A DNA stretch of 64,000 nt from Alphaproteobacteria bacterium (GTDB lineage: Bacteria > Myxococcota_A > UBA796 > CAJQPC01), in the NCBI GenBank assembly GCA_020632795.1, contig JACKEV010000009.1:124001-188000 (forward strand), given 5' to 3'. Shown here piece by piece: positions 44,301 through 51,588 of this stretch. Numbering within the stretch: the first letter of the stretch is position 1; every line of letters begins with the position of its first letter. Made by a program: the position numbers and the translations under genes. A model generated the notes under the pieces. The model was not told where the DNA came from. It searched no databases and saw nothing but the letters and a program-made list of their open reading frames with translations.

Positions 44301-44896
44301 AGGCCATCTACGACGCGTTCGTGGACTACGACTACCCCAAGAACGAAGAGAAGCTCGTCGAGCTGCTCACCGTGACCAAGCCCGAGGAGCTGGGCGAGAT
44401 CGAGGCCGGCGCGCTCCAGATCATCAAGACCTATCAGGACTTCGAGTACTCCTCGGCGGCCACGTATCTCTGGGGTGCGGCCTACCTCGACTACGCGGAC
44501 AAGGTCTTCAACGCCCCCGCGCCCCCGTCGATCGCGGCCAACCCCGAGCTGGAGATGCTCTTCCGTGAGCAGCTCGACTCCCTGGCTCGCCCGGTCGAGG
44601 AGAAGGGCGTCGCCCGGCTCGTCCAGAACCTGGAGAAGGCCCAGGAGGCCAAGCGCAACTCCGTCTGGATCGACAAGACGATCGTGATGTTGAACGACCT
44701 CAACCCCACCGACTACCCGCTGGAGAAGGCGGAGTCCCGGGGCGAGGCGGCGGCCCAGGTCGTGCCGACCGGCGGCCCCATCGACATGCCCGAGCCGGAG
44801 GCGCCGGCCGCGCCAGAGGGCTCCGCAGATCCCGCAACCCCCACCCCGCCGCCGGCTGAAGGCACCCCGGACGGTGAGGGCGTGTGGCAGGAGTGA
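41384..44896 (+). CDS. Large exported TPR protein (GltD/AgmU-like)
   Basis: This 1,170-residue protein has a signal peptide (MASPRTAALRLTLALTFLLPSVALAQ), then TPR-like helical repeats over nearly its whole length. Examples are SIARFEEFLRKYPDGEYSPH, YSEALALFTQLLDISEQ, RYQEYLRKFPFADDYF, YEEARPRLEELIDRYP and DRANELFEEYINRYPQGEF. The tail is Pro/Glu-rich and low in complexity. The size and plan match M. xanthus AgmU/GltD, a periplasmic TPR protein of similar length that moves with the gliding motor. AAGGAG overlaps the preceding stop, and the following lipoprotein starts three bases after this stop, so translation is coupled. No enzyme motif is present. Confidence 0.82.
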   Translation: MASPRTAALRLTLALTFLLPSVALAQDGGTPPPQAERQTGYIPAEVEAYEAAAERFRSRMNEFTQDARAIVDQLEREERDKVKFTYSALVSGLEDEELKLRDESIARFEEFLRKYPDGEYSPHVMFRLAELYFDVAGEQYIADMSDYNELVEQAFAQGLADIPEEPTKDLSPSIRLYERILANHGDYEYLDGTLYMLGYCYSDAQSRQFMEDPDAEEKSLAFYNRLVSEFPDSQFAADGNFRIGEYHFTNNDIELAVPYYAAVLERAQPEEVLYQNGTYMLAWSHYKLSDYSEALALFTQLLDISEQVFLDTGRESNLKPEAVEYTAISFSDLADKSITFADPAWRSYATEDTIKAGNTLTELGLGLRQVSSVEVHNAWYAKAGRREFEIEVVKKLAEVLVNQARYEEAIATYRYIQSTWPNDPENPEYQMAIARLYVNLPLPDEESSRLAISQLNEMYNEESSWALANRNNPDALNTARKYIEQSLYTVAAELHGYAQQTGNPEDYSKAADRYQEYLRKFPFADDYFRVSWYLADCLFFSERYDEALEEYAQLLKAGGHAHVDGAIYQTFMARFKILEKKYGGVEKAPQDAVVERTVETQSGGTRDVLMLSPDHKAFIEAADAVIATDFADPDFKKAKAENISALHYMSAQILYAHGHYEEARPRLEELIDRYPRTDNAAYAARLVVNSYTNDGDLENVLQYSSIYRMKNLGADPSLAANNEATFTSLREDSAFKIALRLKQEGNVLGAADAFMDYIDEYPKSENVPLALYNAANNYELAGKADRANELFEEYINRYPQGEFAEGLYFRIATNYASILELDKAIEYYESLYQYFDDNVDAPAALYMAGFLRTGIGDYRGAAENFEIYVRKFADQPDTEQVYWLAGEQWKKISDDDTFKFYRRYLQKFPDQNADHVLEAKHWTAKYYEREGNARKADQAWDDLNATFASLAAAGPIGPKGRNLAAEAAFREYQAIYDAFVDYDYPKNEEKLVELLTVTKPEELGEIEAGALQIIKTYQDFEYSSAATYLWGAAYLDYADKVFNAPAPPSIAANPELEMLFREQLDSLARPVEEKGVARLVQNLEKAQEAKRNSVWIDKTIVMLNDLNPTDYPLEKAESRGEAAAQVVPTGGPIDMPEPEAPAAPEGSADPATPTPPPAEGTPDGEGVWQE

Positions 44897-44898
44897 AC

Positions 44899-46470
44899 AT
44901 GCGCACCTCCCTCGTGGTCCTCCTCGTGCTGCTCGTGGGCTGCAAGAAGAAGGGCGACATCGAGTCCCTGCCCGACGACAACGCCGCCGCCGAGGCGGAG
45001 GTCGAGGCGGCGCTGGCCGAGGCCCTGGGGGCCCAGCAAGGGGGCACGACCGCCCCCACCGGCACAACGGGCCCGGCGTCGTCTCGCGCCACCCCCAAGG
45101 AGCGGGTCGATCGCGCGGCCTCCCTGCTCACCACCGGCCAGTCCGTGGACGCCCAGCAGGCCGTCGCCGAGCTGAAGGCCGTGCTCAACGACCAGCCCGA
45201 GAACGCCTACGCCCACTACAACCTGGGCGTCGCCTACGAGATCATGGGCGACTACACCAGCGCCCGGGACAGCTACCTCGAGGCCACCCGTCGGGACAAG
45301 GAGCTGGGCGCCGCCTACGTGAACCTCGCCGCGATGGACATGAAGGCCGGGCAGTACGAGCGCGCGATGACCCGATACCGGCTTGGGATCACCAACGATC
45401 GCGAGAATATGGACCTCTGGGTCGGGCTCATCTCGGCGCTGCGGGAGCTGGGTCGCCTCGACGAGGCCGAGGCCGAGGCCCGCAAGGCGCTCCAGATCAA
45501 CTCCAACGCCCTCAACGTCTACAACAACCTGGGCCTGGTCTACATCGATCGTGGCCAGCTCGATCTGGCCAACTTCATCTACCAGAAGGCCCTCACCACG
45601 GTGGATGGCGGCGACAAGAACGCCAGCCTTCACTGCAACCTGGGCCGCATCTACCAGCTCCAGGGCAAGCCCGCGGACGCCAAGGCGGCCTTCGATCGTG
45701 CGCTGGAGCGGGACCCTGATCTCGTCCCGGCCATGCTCTACCTGGCGGACTACTACCTGGACAATCGCAACTTCCAGGACACCGTCCCCCTGCTTGAGAA
45801 GGCCCGCACCCTGGAGCCGGAGAACCCCTCCATCCACCTCAACCTGGGCATCGCCTATCGGGGCGTGGGCCGGTACGAGGAGGCCAAGGCGGCCTACGAG
45901 CAGGTCCTGCGCCTGCAGCCGGAGAACCCGGAGCCCCACCTCAACCTGGGGATCCTCTTCGGCGACTACATGAAGGCCTACGACGCCGCGGTGGGGGAGT
46001 ACGAGAAGTACATCGCCATGGGCGGCCCCCGCTCCGGTGACGTGGAGGGCTACATCGACGCCACCCGCAAGGAGCAGGAGAAGGTCAAGCGCCTCGAGGA
46101 GCTCAAGCGCAAGCGCGAGGAGCAGCAGCGTAAGCGCGAGGCTCAGCTCAAGGCCCTCGAGGAGCAGAAGCAGCAGGAGACCCAGGATCCGCCGACGCCA
46201 CCGGACGGAGGCGCGGTGACCCCCGATGGCGGCGCGCCAGACGGGGGCGGTGCTGTGGAGCCAGCGCCCGCGGAGCAGCCTCCCGCGGATCAGCCGCCTG
46301 CGGATCAGCCGCCGCCGGCCGAACAGCCCCCGGCCGATCAGCCCCCGGCAGACGGCGCGTGGGGGGCCGCGCCCGCCGATCAGCCCCCGGCGGATCAGCC
46401 TCCTGCAGAGGAGCCTCCGACGGGGGGTGACCAGACGCCCGAAGAAGGCGCCAACCCATGGGGAGGATGA
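44899..46470 (+). CDS. TPR lipoprotein with Pro-rich ADQPP repeat tail (GltE/AglT-like)
   Basis: The 523-residue protein begins MRTSLVVLLVLLVGCKKK, a clear lipobox with Cys17. The Lys residues after it give no inner-membrane Asp retention signal, so outer-membrane delivery by Lol is likely. Seven or more TPR units span about 75-380 (AYAHYNLGVAYEIMGDYTSA, ALNVYNNLGLVYIDRGQLDLA, SIHLNLGIAYRGVGRYEEA). A charged coiled coil (KRLEELKRKREEQQRKREAQ) precedes a Pro-rich tail. By position and plan it corresponds to AglT/GltE, an outer-membrane-associated TPR protein of the gliding and Nfs machines. The ATG at 44899 is set by GGAG and the lipobox. Confidence 0.82.
   Translation: MRTSLVVLLVLLVGCKKKGDIESLPDDNAAAEAEVEAALAEALGAQQGGTTAPTGTTGPASSRATPKERVDRAASLLTTGQSVDAQQAVAELKAVLNDQPENAYAHYNLGVAYEIMGDYTSARDSYLEATRRDKELGAAYVNLAAMDMKAGQYERAMTRYRLGITNDRENMDLWVGLISALRELGRLDEAEAEARKALQINSNALNVYNNLGLVYIDRGQLDLANFIYQKALTTVDGGDKNASLHCNLGRIYQLQGKPADAKAAFDRALERDPDLVPAMLYLADYYLDNRNFQDTVPLLEKARTLEPENPSIHLNLGIAYRGVGRYEEAKAAYEQVLRLQPENPEPHLNLGILFGDYMKAYDAAVGEYEKYIAMGGPRSGDVEGYIDATRKEQEKVKRLEELKRKREEQQRKREAQLKALEEQKQQETQDPPTPPDGGAVTPDGGAPDGGGAVEPAPAEQPPADQPPADQPPPAEQPPADQPPADGAWGAAPADQPPADQPPAEEPPTGGDQTPEEGANPWGG
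46250..46425 (+). repeat. In-gene tandem repeat encoding (A)EQPP/ADQPP units
   Basis: About 15-base units of the type GCGGATCAGCCGCCT recur about ten times, encoding ADQPPADQPP and AEQPP blocks in the tail of the TPR lipoprotein. Such tracts can expand or contract by slippage. The encoded extended Pro-rich arm could reach across periplasm or peptidoglycan. Confidence 0.75.
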
Positions 46471-46475
46471 TCGCC

Positions 46476-46721
46476 ATGACCGCTCGACGAATCCTGTACG
46501 GACTCTCCCTCCTCGCGCTCGCCGCGCTGGCCTCCGCTGGGCCTGCGCAAGCCCAGGGGCGCCCCTTCGTCTTTGAGGCCGAGGAGCTGGTGGGTGAGGT
46601 CCAGAAGCCCAGCATCCAGATCTTCGTCGCTCGTCAGAACCTGAATCGGGACTACGAGCTGGAGCTCAAGGAGAGCTTCATCCCCCGGATCGTCGATTCC
46701 GTGGAGAAGAAGCCCTTCTGA
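46476..46721 (+). CDS. Small exported protein of the motor-like cluster
   Basis: The 81-residue protein has a signal peptide (MTARRILYGLSLLALAALASAGPAQAQ). The mature part has about 54 residues, including EAEELVGEVQKPSIQIFVARQNLN and ELELKESFIPRIVDSVEKKPF. GGGAGG at 46461-46466 sets the ATG at 46476; in-frame ATGs at 46458 and 46467 lie on or before that site. The VGxVQKP...L...SF.P.I motif looks conserved-family-like, and I recall it from myxobacterial TPR/TolQR loci, but no function is known to me. It should be periplasmic and may bridge a TPR partner. A 324-base gap follows before the stator gene. Confidence 0.7.
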   Translation: MTARRILYGLSLLALAALASAGPAQAQGRPFVFEAEELVGEVQKPSIQIFVARQNLNRDYELELKESFIPRIVDSVEKKPF

Positions 46722-47045
46722 TCGCGCCGCTGTCATCGGGGACCTTGCACTTTCTCGACAAACCCGGTGGCGTGGCCGATGTCAGAGCGAACGTGACCAC
46801 CATCCTTCGGGAAACAGCGAGGTTTCAACGGCACACCTGAGGACCTCGCTGCACGAGATCGGGGGTGGGACTCACAGCGACTTCACATCTGACCCGTGAA
46901 ATGTTTCGACCAGTGATGTAGATTCCCCGGGTCCTGTTCCCCATGCTATTCCCGGCAAGAGGAACAGCCCGACCTCAACCGCCCCTTGCGCTGCAAGGGC
47001 ACACCATACCCAGACGTAGAAACCACCTCTCGGAGGCTTGACCAA
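46722..47045. other. Intergenic region before the TolQ/ExbB-type gene
   Basis: These 324 bases contain no coding frame I can support. GGAGG at 47032-47036 is the ribosome site of the next gene. A weak promoter-like pair, GTGAAA (46896-46901) and TAGATT (46919-46924) with 17-base spacing, could start a separate transcript for the stator genes. A rather AT-rich patch at about 46895-46925 supports this slightly. No terminator is visible. Confidence 0.4.
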
Positions 47046-47705
47046 ATGAGCTTGCTCGTCGATGCCATGCAGAAGGGCGGTCCCTTCATGTACCCCATCC
47101 TGGCCTGTGCGGTGTTCGCGCTGGCCATCGCCGCCGAGCGGATGTACTACATCCTCTTCCGTGCCAACATCAACGGAACCGCGTTCTTCGCCCAGATCCA
47201 GAAGCTGATCATGGCGAACAACATCGACCGCGCCATCAAGCTCTGCAACGCGGAGCCCAACGCGGCCCTGCCTCGCGTCCTCAAGGCCGGCCTCACCCGC
47301 GCCAACCGGGGCGAGGTGGAGATCCAGAACGCGGTGGACGAGGCGGTCCTCGAGGTCTTCCCCCAGCTCAACAAGCGCACGGCCTACCTCGGCATGCTGG
47401 CCAACGTCGCGACCCTCACCGGTCTGCTCGGCACCATCCAGGGTCTGATCCTCGCGTTCGAGGCGGTCGCCCACGCCTCCGCTGAGACCAAGCAGACCCT
47501 GCTGGCCTCCGGTATCTCCGTCGCGATGTTCACCACGATGTCCGGCCTCATCGTCGCCATCCCGACCCTCATCCTGAACTCCATCATCCAGAACCGGACC
47601 ACGAAGATCATGGATGAGGTCGACCAGTACTCCCTCAAGACGGTCAACCTGCTGGCGGCTCGTCGGCGCGGTACCCTCGAGAAGGACGGCGCGGCCGAGG
47701 CCTGA
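47046..47705 (+). CDS. TolQ/ExbB/MotA-family stator protein (AglR-like)
   Basis: This 219-residue inner-membrane protein has the three-helix plan of the family. TM1 is PFMYPILACAVFALAIAAER near 15-35. A cytoplasmic loop of about 90 residues follows. TM2 is YLGMLANVATLTGLLGTIQG near 118-138 and TM3 is GISVAMFTTMSGLIVAIPTL near 160-180. The Thr and Gly/Pro residues of TM2 and TM3 (ATLTGLLGT, TTMSGLIVAIP) are those that line the proton path. With the two TolR-type proteins encoded next it should form a proton-driven 5:2 stator. The neighbourhood of TPR and FHA-AgmX genes makes it AglR-like rather than a Tol-Pal or TonB-system protein, since no tolA, tolB, pal or TonB receptor is nearby. GGAGG precedes the ATG by nine bases. 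Confidence 0.9.
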   Translation: MSLLVDAMQKGGPFMYPILACAVFALAIAAERMYYILFRANINGTAFFAQIQKLIMANNIDRAIKLCNAEPNAALPRVLKAGLTRANRGEVEIQNAVDEAVLEVFPQLNKRTAYLGMLANVATLTGLLGTIQGLILAFEAVAHASAETKQTLLASGISVAMFTTMSGLIVAIPTLILNSIIQNRTTKIMDEVDQYSLKTVNLLAARRRGTLEKDGAAEA

Positions 47706-47723
47706 TGATGGTCGAGCCTGGGT

Positions 47724-47759
47724 GTGCATGGGGGCAGGCGTTGCCCTCGTCCCCTGCAC
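47724..47759 (+). promoter_or_regulatory. Hairpin between stator and first TolR-type gene
   Basis: GTGCA (47724-47728) plus a G-run pairs with a C-run plus TGCAC (to 47759), with one bulged base. An inner GGGCA/TGCCC stem is an alternative pairing. It lies in the 98-base gap between the two genes and lacks a T-run. It may tune the relative expression of stator and plug proteins, which assemble in unequal numbers, or protect the upstream message. Confidence 0.35.
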
Positions 47760-47803
47760 CTCTGCTCCCTGCGCATAGCCCCAACCATTTTTCGGAGTCA
47801 TGA

Positions 47804-48367
47804 ATGCCTGGAAAAGGCCGGAGGACGGTGGAGACTGAGGAGCTCAACCTCATCCCCATCATGAACCTCGTCTCCATCCTGATTCCGTTCCTTCTGATGG
47901 CTGCTCAGTTCGTTCACCTTGCGGTGATCGACTCCACCCTGCCGGCCATCGGGCCGCCGCAGGAAGCGCCGCCCGAAGAGGACGAGGATCCGCCGCTGAT
48001 GCTGTCTGTGGCAGTGACCGATCAGGGCTTCACGGTGATGGGCGCGGACGCGGTGCTCAACCCCGACAGGCCGCCCGACGCGCCTCCCCCCAACCCGGAG
48101 GAGGTGGAGCCGACGGTTCCCTGCAAGGAGCGCCCCTGCGCTGGCGTGGAGTCCTACGACTACAAGGAACTCACGCGGATCCTTTCGCTCATCAAGGATG
48201 AGTATCCGGACGACGAGAACGTCATCGTGGTGCCGGAGTCTGCGATCCAGTACGAGGTCCTCGTCAGGCTGATGGACTCCGCCCGTGAGGACCGGGACAA
48301 CCGGACCCAGGAAGGCACCCCTCGCTCCCTCTTCCCCTATGTGGTCATCGCTGGCGGCGCGAACTAG
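47804..48367 (+). CDS. TolR/ExbD-family protein lacking the transmembrane aspartate
   Basis: The 187-residue protein has a short cytoplasmic N-terminus, one membrane span (LIPIMNLVSILIPFLLMAAQF, about 16-36) and a periplasmic domain with an acidic Pro-rich linker (PPQEAPPEEDEDPP). The C-terminal fold ends VIVVPESAIQYEVLVRLMDSA, as in ExbD/TolR. The normal family motif has Asp in the span; here residue 21 is Asn (PIMNL), so this subunit cannot carry the proton in the usual way. The partner protein (48455-48982) retains Asp20 at the matching place. Two ExbD-type genes after one ExbB-type gene is the AglRQS arrangement. A Cys pair (CKERPC) in the periplasmic part could form a disulfide. Confidence 0.83.
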   Translation: MPGKGRRTVETEELNLIPIMNLVSILIPFLLMAAQFVHLAVIDSTLPAIGPPQEAPPEEDEDPPLMLSVAVTDQGFTVMGADAVLNPDRPPDAPPPNPEEVEPTVPCKERPCAGVESYDYKELTRILSLIKDEYPDDENVIVVPESAIQYEVLVRLMDSAREDRDNRTQEGTPRSLFPYVVIAGGAN

Positions 48368-48454
48368 TCGTCTGGCAGGTCGGGTGTCGGCCCGGCCTGC
48401 GTGACACAACCCCCTTCAAGGCCGGTGGACGGCCCCATCGTATCGAGGCCCTCA

Positions 48455-48982
48455 ATGGTCAAGGCACGCCGATCCCATTCCAACGAAGACCTGAACATCA
48501 CGTCGATGATGGACATGTTCACCATCATCCTGGTGTTCCTCCTCAAGTCGTACTCCACCGAGGACATCTCGGTCGCGGCGTCCTCCGATCTCGAGCTGCC
48601 TGTGTCGACGACGCAGAAGAAGCCCGAGCTGGCGGTGAACCTGGTCGTCGCGAAGTCTCGGATCGTCGTCGACGGCGTCGAGGTGCTGTCGCTCACGACC
48701 AAGCCGGACGAGGACAACCCCGGCCAGGCGCTGATCGCCGTCCCTGAAGATGAGAAGAAGGGACAGATGATCACCAAGCTCTACGATCGCCTTCTGGAGA
48801 AGGCTGAGCAGGCCAAGGCCCTCGGTGAGGCCTCCGGCAGCTCGGAGCATGAGTTCAAGGGGCAGATCCTGCTCCAGTGTGACAAGACCCTCCCCTTCGC
48901 TGTCATTCGGGAGGTCATGTACACCGCGGGGCAGGCCCAGTTCGGTGAGTTCCGCTTCGTCGTGTACAAGTCCGAAGGCTGA
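48455..48982 (+). CDS. TolR/ExbD-family protein with proton-path aspartate (AglS/AglQ-like)
   Basis: The 175-residue protein opens with a basic N-terminus (MVKARRSHSNED), followed by the single span LNITSMMDMFTIILVFLLKS. Asp20 is the residue that takes up protons in ExbD/TolR/MotB proteins. The periplasmic part continues with VSTTQKKPELAVNLVVAKSRIVVDG and ends PFAVIREVMYTAGQAQFGEFRFVVYKSE, the usual C-terminal beta-alpha fold. I use the ATG at 48455, since the upstream in-frame codons do not add a plausible domain. It follows the Asp-less TolR gene by 87 bases, and a possible terminator hairpin follows it. Together the three proteins should form a stator energised by proton motive force. Confidence 0.87.
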   Translation: MVKARRSHSNEDLNITSMMDMFTIILVFLLKSYSTEDISVAASSDLELPVSTTQKKPELAVNLVVAKSRIVVDGVEVLSLTTKPDEDNPGQALIAVPEDEKKGQMITKLYDRLLEKAEQAKALGEASGSSEHEFKGQILLQCDKTLPFAVIREVMYTAGQAQFGEFRFVVYKSEG

Positions 48983-49000
48983 GCCGCGCTGTGGCGCGGC
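48983..49000 (+). terminator. Possible intrinsic terminator after the TolR-type genes
   Basis: GCCGCGC (48983-48989) and GCGCGGC (48994-49000) form a seven-base GC stem with a TGTG loop directly after the stop, followed by TTCCCCT. The T-run is poor, so partial termination or mRNA protection is more likely than full stop. Confidence 0.4.
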
Positions 49001-49310
49001 TTCCCCTCAGAGGCGCCTTGTGCGGGCCTTGCGCTCGCGGGCGCCTCATGTCTATCCTGGGGTTGTCATGAACAAGCCCGACCGACATCGTCGGTCGGGA
49101 GATCCGCCCGGAGGAATGGCTGGGCCATCGCACCGGGAAGCTGCTACACTTCTGAGGATGAAGACTCTGTTCCGGACTCTCGTGAACCTCGCCACCCCAA
49201 GATGGTCAGATGCCAGCGAACCTCACGGCTTGTCCGGTGGATCGGGCCTCCCCATCGGTCCCGGGGCCACCGGATAGAGCCAGGACTTCAGGGCAACAGG
49301 GAACTGACGA
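49001..49310. other. Intergenic region before the FHA-AgmX gene, with a 23-base palindrome
   Basis: These 310 bases hold no gene I can support. At 49077-49099 CCCGACCGAC and GTCGGTCGGG form a perfect ten-base inverted repeat around ATC, which could be an operator or a strong RNA hairpin. Just before it TTGT-CATGA-ACAA (49064-49076) is a second small dyad. TACACT at 49145-49150 is a possible -10 element without a good -35. Confidence 0.45.
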
Positions 49311-50693
49311 ATGGCGCAGTCGAAGAACCAGATCCAGATCAAGGTGCTTCGCATCGGGGTCGTCCAGGACGGAAAGATCGTCCAGGAGCGTCTGATCCAG
49401 GCGGGGGAGCCCGTAACGGTCGGCGAGTCTCCCAAGAACACCTTCGTCCTGCCGCCCACGTCGCTGGGCAAGCGCTTCACCCTGTTTTCGCCGGTCAAGG
49501 GGGGCGCCTATCGCCTCCACTTCACCGACAACATGGTGGGGAAGATCTCCTACAAGGACGCGATCGTCCCGCTTGACCAGGTCAAGCAGCAGGGCGATGC
49601 CGTCCGCAAGGGCACGGAGTACGTGCTCCCGCTGACCGATGGGAACCGGGGCAAGGTCTCCATCGACGGCATCACCGTCCTCTTCCAGTTCGTCCCGCCG
49701 CCGCCGGAGCCCCTCCAGGCGACGAAGATGGACTTCCGCCCCAAGCTCATCGATGACGACGATCCCGTCTTCTATGGCTTCCTGGGGCTGTTCACGGCCC
49801 TCGCCACCGTCTTCATGATCTACGTGATCAACGCCGATCCGATCGAGCGCGTCTCGATGGACGAGATCCCGGATCGCTTCACCCAGGTGGTGATGAAGCC
49901 GGAGCCTCAGGAGCCGGTCGAGCAGCCGGACCCGGAGTACGACGAGGACGCCCTCTCCCTGGAGACCAAGAAGGCTGAGAAGGCCGAGGAATCCGAGCCT
50001 CAGGAGCCCAAGGAGAAGGCCGAGAAGAAGGAGATGACCGAGGCCGAGAAGGCCGCCGCTGAGGCCAAGCGTCGCCAGGAGATGGAGCAGAAGGTGCTCC
50101 AGGAGTCCAAGCTCCTCATGGCGATCATCGGCACCCGCGGTGAGTCCTCCGCTGACGGCAAGGTCGAGGATCTCTTCTCCGAGAACGACTTCTCGGGCCA
50201 GGATCTCGACGCGGCGCTCGCCAGCGTCTCCGGCGTCGAGGTCGCCTCCGGCGCCAAGCTTGAGGCCAAGACCGGCAAGGGCGGCAGCCGCGGTGACGCT
50301 GACATCGGCGACCTCAAGGGCGCCAAGGAAGGCAGCGCGACCGTCGGCAGCGGCCCGGCCACCCAGGTCACCGGAGCCCTCTCCCTCGGCCAGGAGGACG
50401 CCTTCCTGGAAGAGGGCGACGCTGGCGCGGTCCGCAAGGTCGTGAAGAAGTACTCCGGGCAGATCAAGTACTGCTACGAGAGCCAGCTCAAGAGCGATCC
50501 CACCCTCCAGGGTCGTGTCGACGTCTCCTTTACGGTCAACAAGGGGCGCGTCGTGAACGCCTCGCTGTTCAGCAACAGCACGGGCAATGACGCGCTCGGG
50601 AAGTGCATTGTGGGCAAGGTGAAGCTGTGGCGCTTCCCGGATGATGTGCAGGGCGAGGTCGTCTACCCCTTCATCCTCACGCCCGCCAGCTGA
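49311..50693 (+). CDS. FHA-like, single-span, AgmX/PglI-domain protein (GltG-like) of the motor-like cluster
   Basis: This 460-residue protein has the plan cytoplasmic FHA-like domain (about 10-125), one span (GFLGLFTALATVFMIYVINA, about 156-175), a long charged Lys/Glu coiled-coil linker, and an AgmX/PglI TonB-like domain in the last 95 residues. The last part has IKYCYESQL, GRVDVSFTVNKGRVV, LGKCIVG and KVKLWRFPDDVQGEVVYPF, with two Cys that may pair. It should take force from the TolQR-like stator and pass it to periplasmic TPR and outer-membrane partners. The FHA domain has lost the binding His (KRF at 54-56, where the orphan paralogue has RKH), so phosphothreonine binding is doubtful. The span and its flanks are nearly identical to the paralogue at 11841. 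Confidence 0.88.
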   Translation: MAQSKNQIQIKVLRIGVVQDGKIVQERLIQAGEPVTVGESPKNTFVLPPTSLGKRFTLFSPVKGGAYRLHFTDNMVGKISYKDAIVPLDQVKQQGDAVRKGTEYVLPLTDGNRGKVSIDGITVLFQFVPPPPEPLQATKMDFRPKLIDDDDPVFYGFLGLFTALATVFMIYVINADPIERVSMDEIPDRFTQVVMKPEPQEPVEQPDPEYDEDALSLETKKAEKAEESEPQEPKEKAEKKEMTEAEKAAAEAKRRQEMEQKVLQESKLLMAIIGTRGESSADGKVEDLFSENDFSGQDLDAALASVSGVEVASGAKLEAKTGKGGSRGDADIGDLKGAKEGSATVGSGPATQVTGALSLGQEDAFLEEGDAGAVRKVVKKYSGQIKYCYESQLKSDPTLQGRVDVSFTVNKGRVVNASLFSNSTGNDALGKCIVGKVKLWRFPDDVQGEVVYPFILTPAS

Positions 50694-50831
50694 CCTTGAA
50701 GTCACCGCCGCCAGCTGGACCTGGCGGCGGTTCTGCGTTCGGGGGTGATCCGAACCTGACCCTGGAGTGTCTGAAGAGTATGCGCACCCTCAGCCGCCCT
50801 TCCGGTGAACCTTTCTCCAGTCTCCATTCGG

Positions 50832-50861
50832 TTGACAGGTCACCGGAACCGGCTCTAGAGT
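50832..50861 (+). promoter_or_regulatory. Sigma-70-type promoter before the small periplasmic protein
   Basis: A perfect TTGACA (50832-50837) and TAGAGT (50856-50861) are 18 bases apart, 26 bases before the chosen GTG start. The gap after the FHA-AgmX gene is 194 bases, so the last two cluster genes may have their own transcript. Confidence 0.55.
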
Positions 50862-50887
50862 CAGGTCAGTATTCTCGGAGAAGCATC

Positions 50888-51418
50888 GTGGTCATCAAGA
50901 CGCTCATGCGCGGCCTCCTCGTCGCGCTGCCCCTGCTCCTCGCAGGGCCTGCGGTCGCCCAGGATGGCGGCGCCGGGACATCGTCGGCCTCGGCCGCAAA
51001 GAACCAGCTCAGCGAGACCCAGGACGCGCTGCGTGAGATGCGCGGCGTCGCCGAGTACATCTCGGACATGCTCGCCAAGGCCGAGAATGAGGGTGAGCCG
51101 GTCAAGGTCCAGTGCATCAACAAGAAGCTGGCCACCGTGCGTGCGCTGGTCGAGGTCAGCGAGTCCGCGGCCCTGAGCATGCAGGAGGCGCTGGCTGACG
51201 GCAACGACGCGCGCGCGGACTACGAGTACCGGAAGATCAACGTGGCGCTCACCAAGGCCAGGCAGGCGCGTGCCGAGGCGGACGCCTGCCTCGGCGACGA
51301 GGGTGACCCCGAGACCCAGACCGTGGTCGACTATGACGAGGAGGAGGCCGAGGAGTCGATTGACGCCGGAAACATCGATATCGGCGTTGATCCCCCCGGG
51401 ACGTCTTCGTTTGAGTAG
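50888..51418 (+). CDS. Exported helical protein of the motor-like cluster
   Basis: The 176-residue protein begins at GTG 50888 with GGAG seven bases before it (an ATG at 50906 is a shorter choice). A signal peptide runs to about residue 27 (MRGLLVALPLLLAGPAVAQ). The mature part is an amphipathic helical bundle of about 110 residues with two Cys (KVQCINKKL and AEADACLGDEG). An acidic tail follows (DYDEEEAEESIDAG). There is no recognised fold. The two Cys could clamp the helices in the periplasm. Its place between the FHA-AgmX gene and the outer-membrane barrel gene suggests it connects the inner and outer parts; that is inference from position. Confidence 0.7.
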   Translation: MVIKTLMRGLLVALPLLLAGPAVAQDGGAGTSSASAAKNQLSETQDALREMRGVAEYISDMLAKAENEGEPVKVQCINKKLATVRALVEVSESAALSMQEALADGNDARADYEYRKINVALTKARQARAEADACLGDEGDPETQTVVDYDEEEAEESIDAGNIDIGVDPPGTSSFE

Positions 51419-51588
51419 TGACGCGCCGCGCGCTGTTTGGAGACCGGGACCCAACAGCGCATAAGCGGCCCAGGCTTGCATGGGAAACGAGAACAGGACA
51501 GTATCGAAACGGGCCGAGAGCGGCATGAGAGTGTGCGGCGCGAGGTTCTGAGGCTCACGAGGCAGCATTGAGCAGAGGCAGGAACGGG

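Noticed and set aside
39148..45067. Very long antisense frames opposite the TPR genes
   Set aside because: They mirror the codon bias of the exported TPR genes, lack ribosome sites and have no recognisable domains.
47046..48982. TolQ/TolR genes as part of a Tol-Pal or TonB uptake system
   Set aside because: No tolA, tolB, pal, TonB receptor or classical TonB is nearby. Two TolR copies with TPR and FHA-AgmX partners fit the Agl-type arrangement better.
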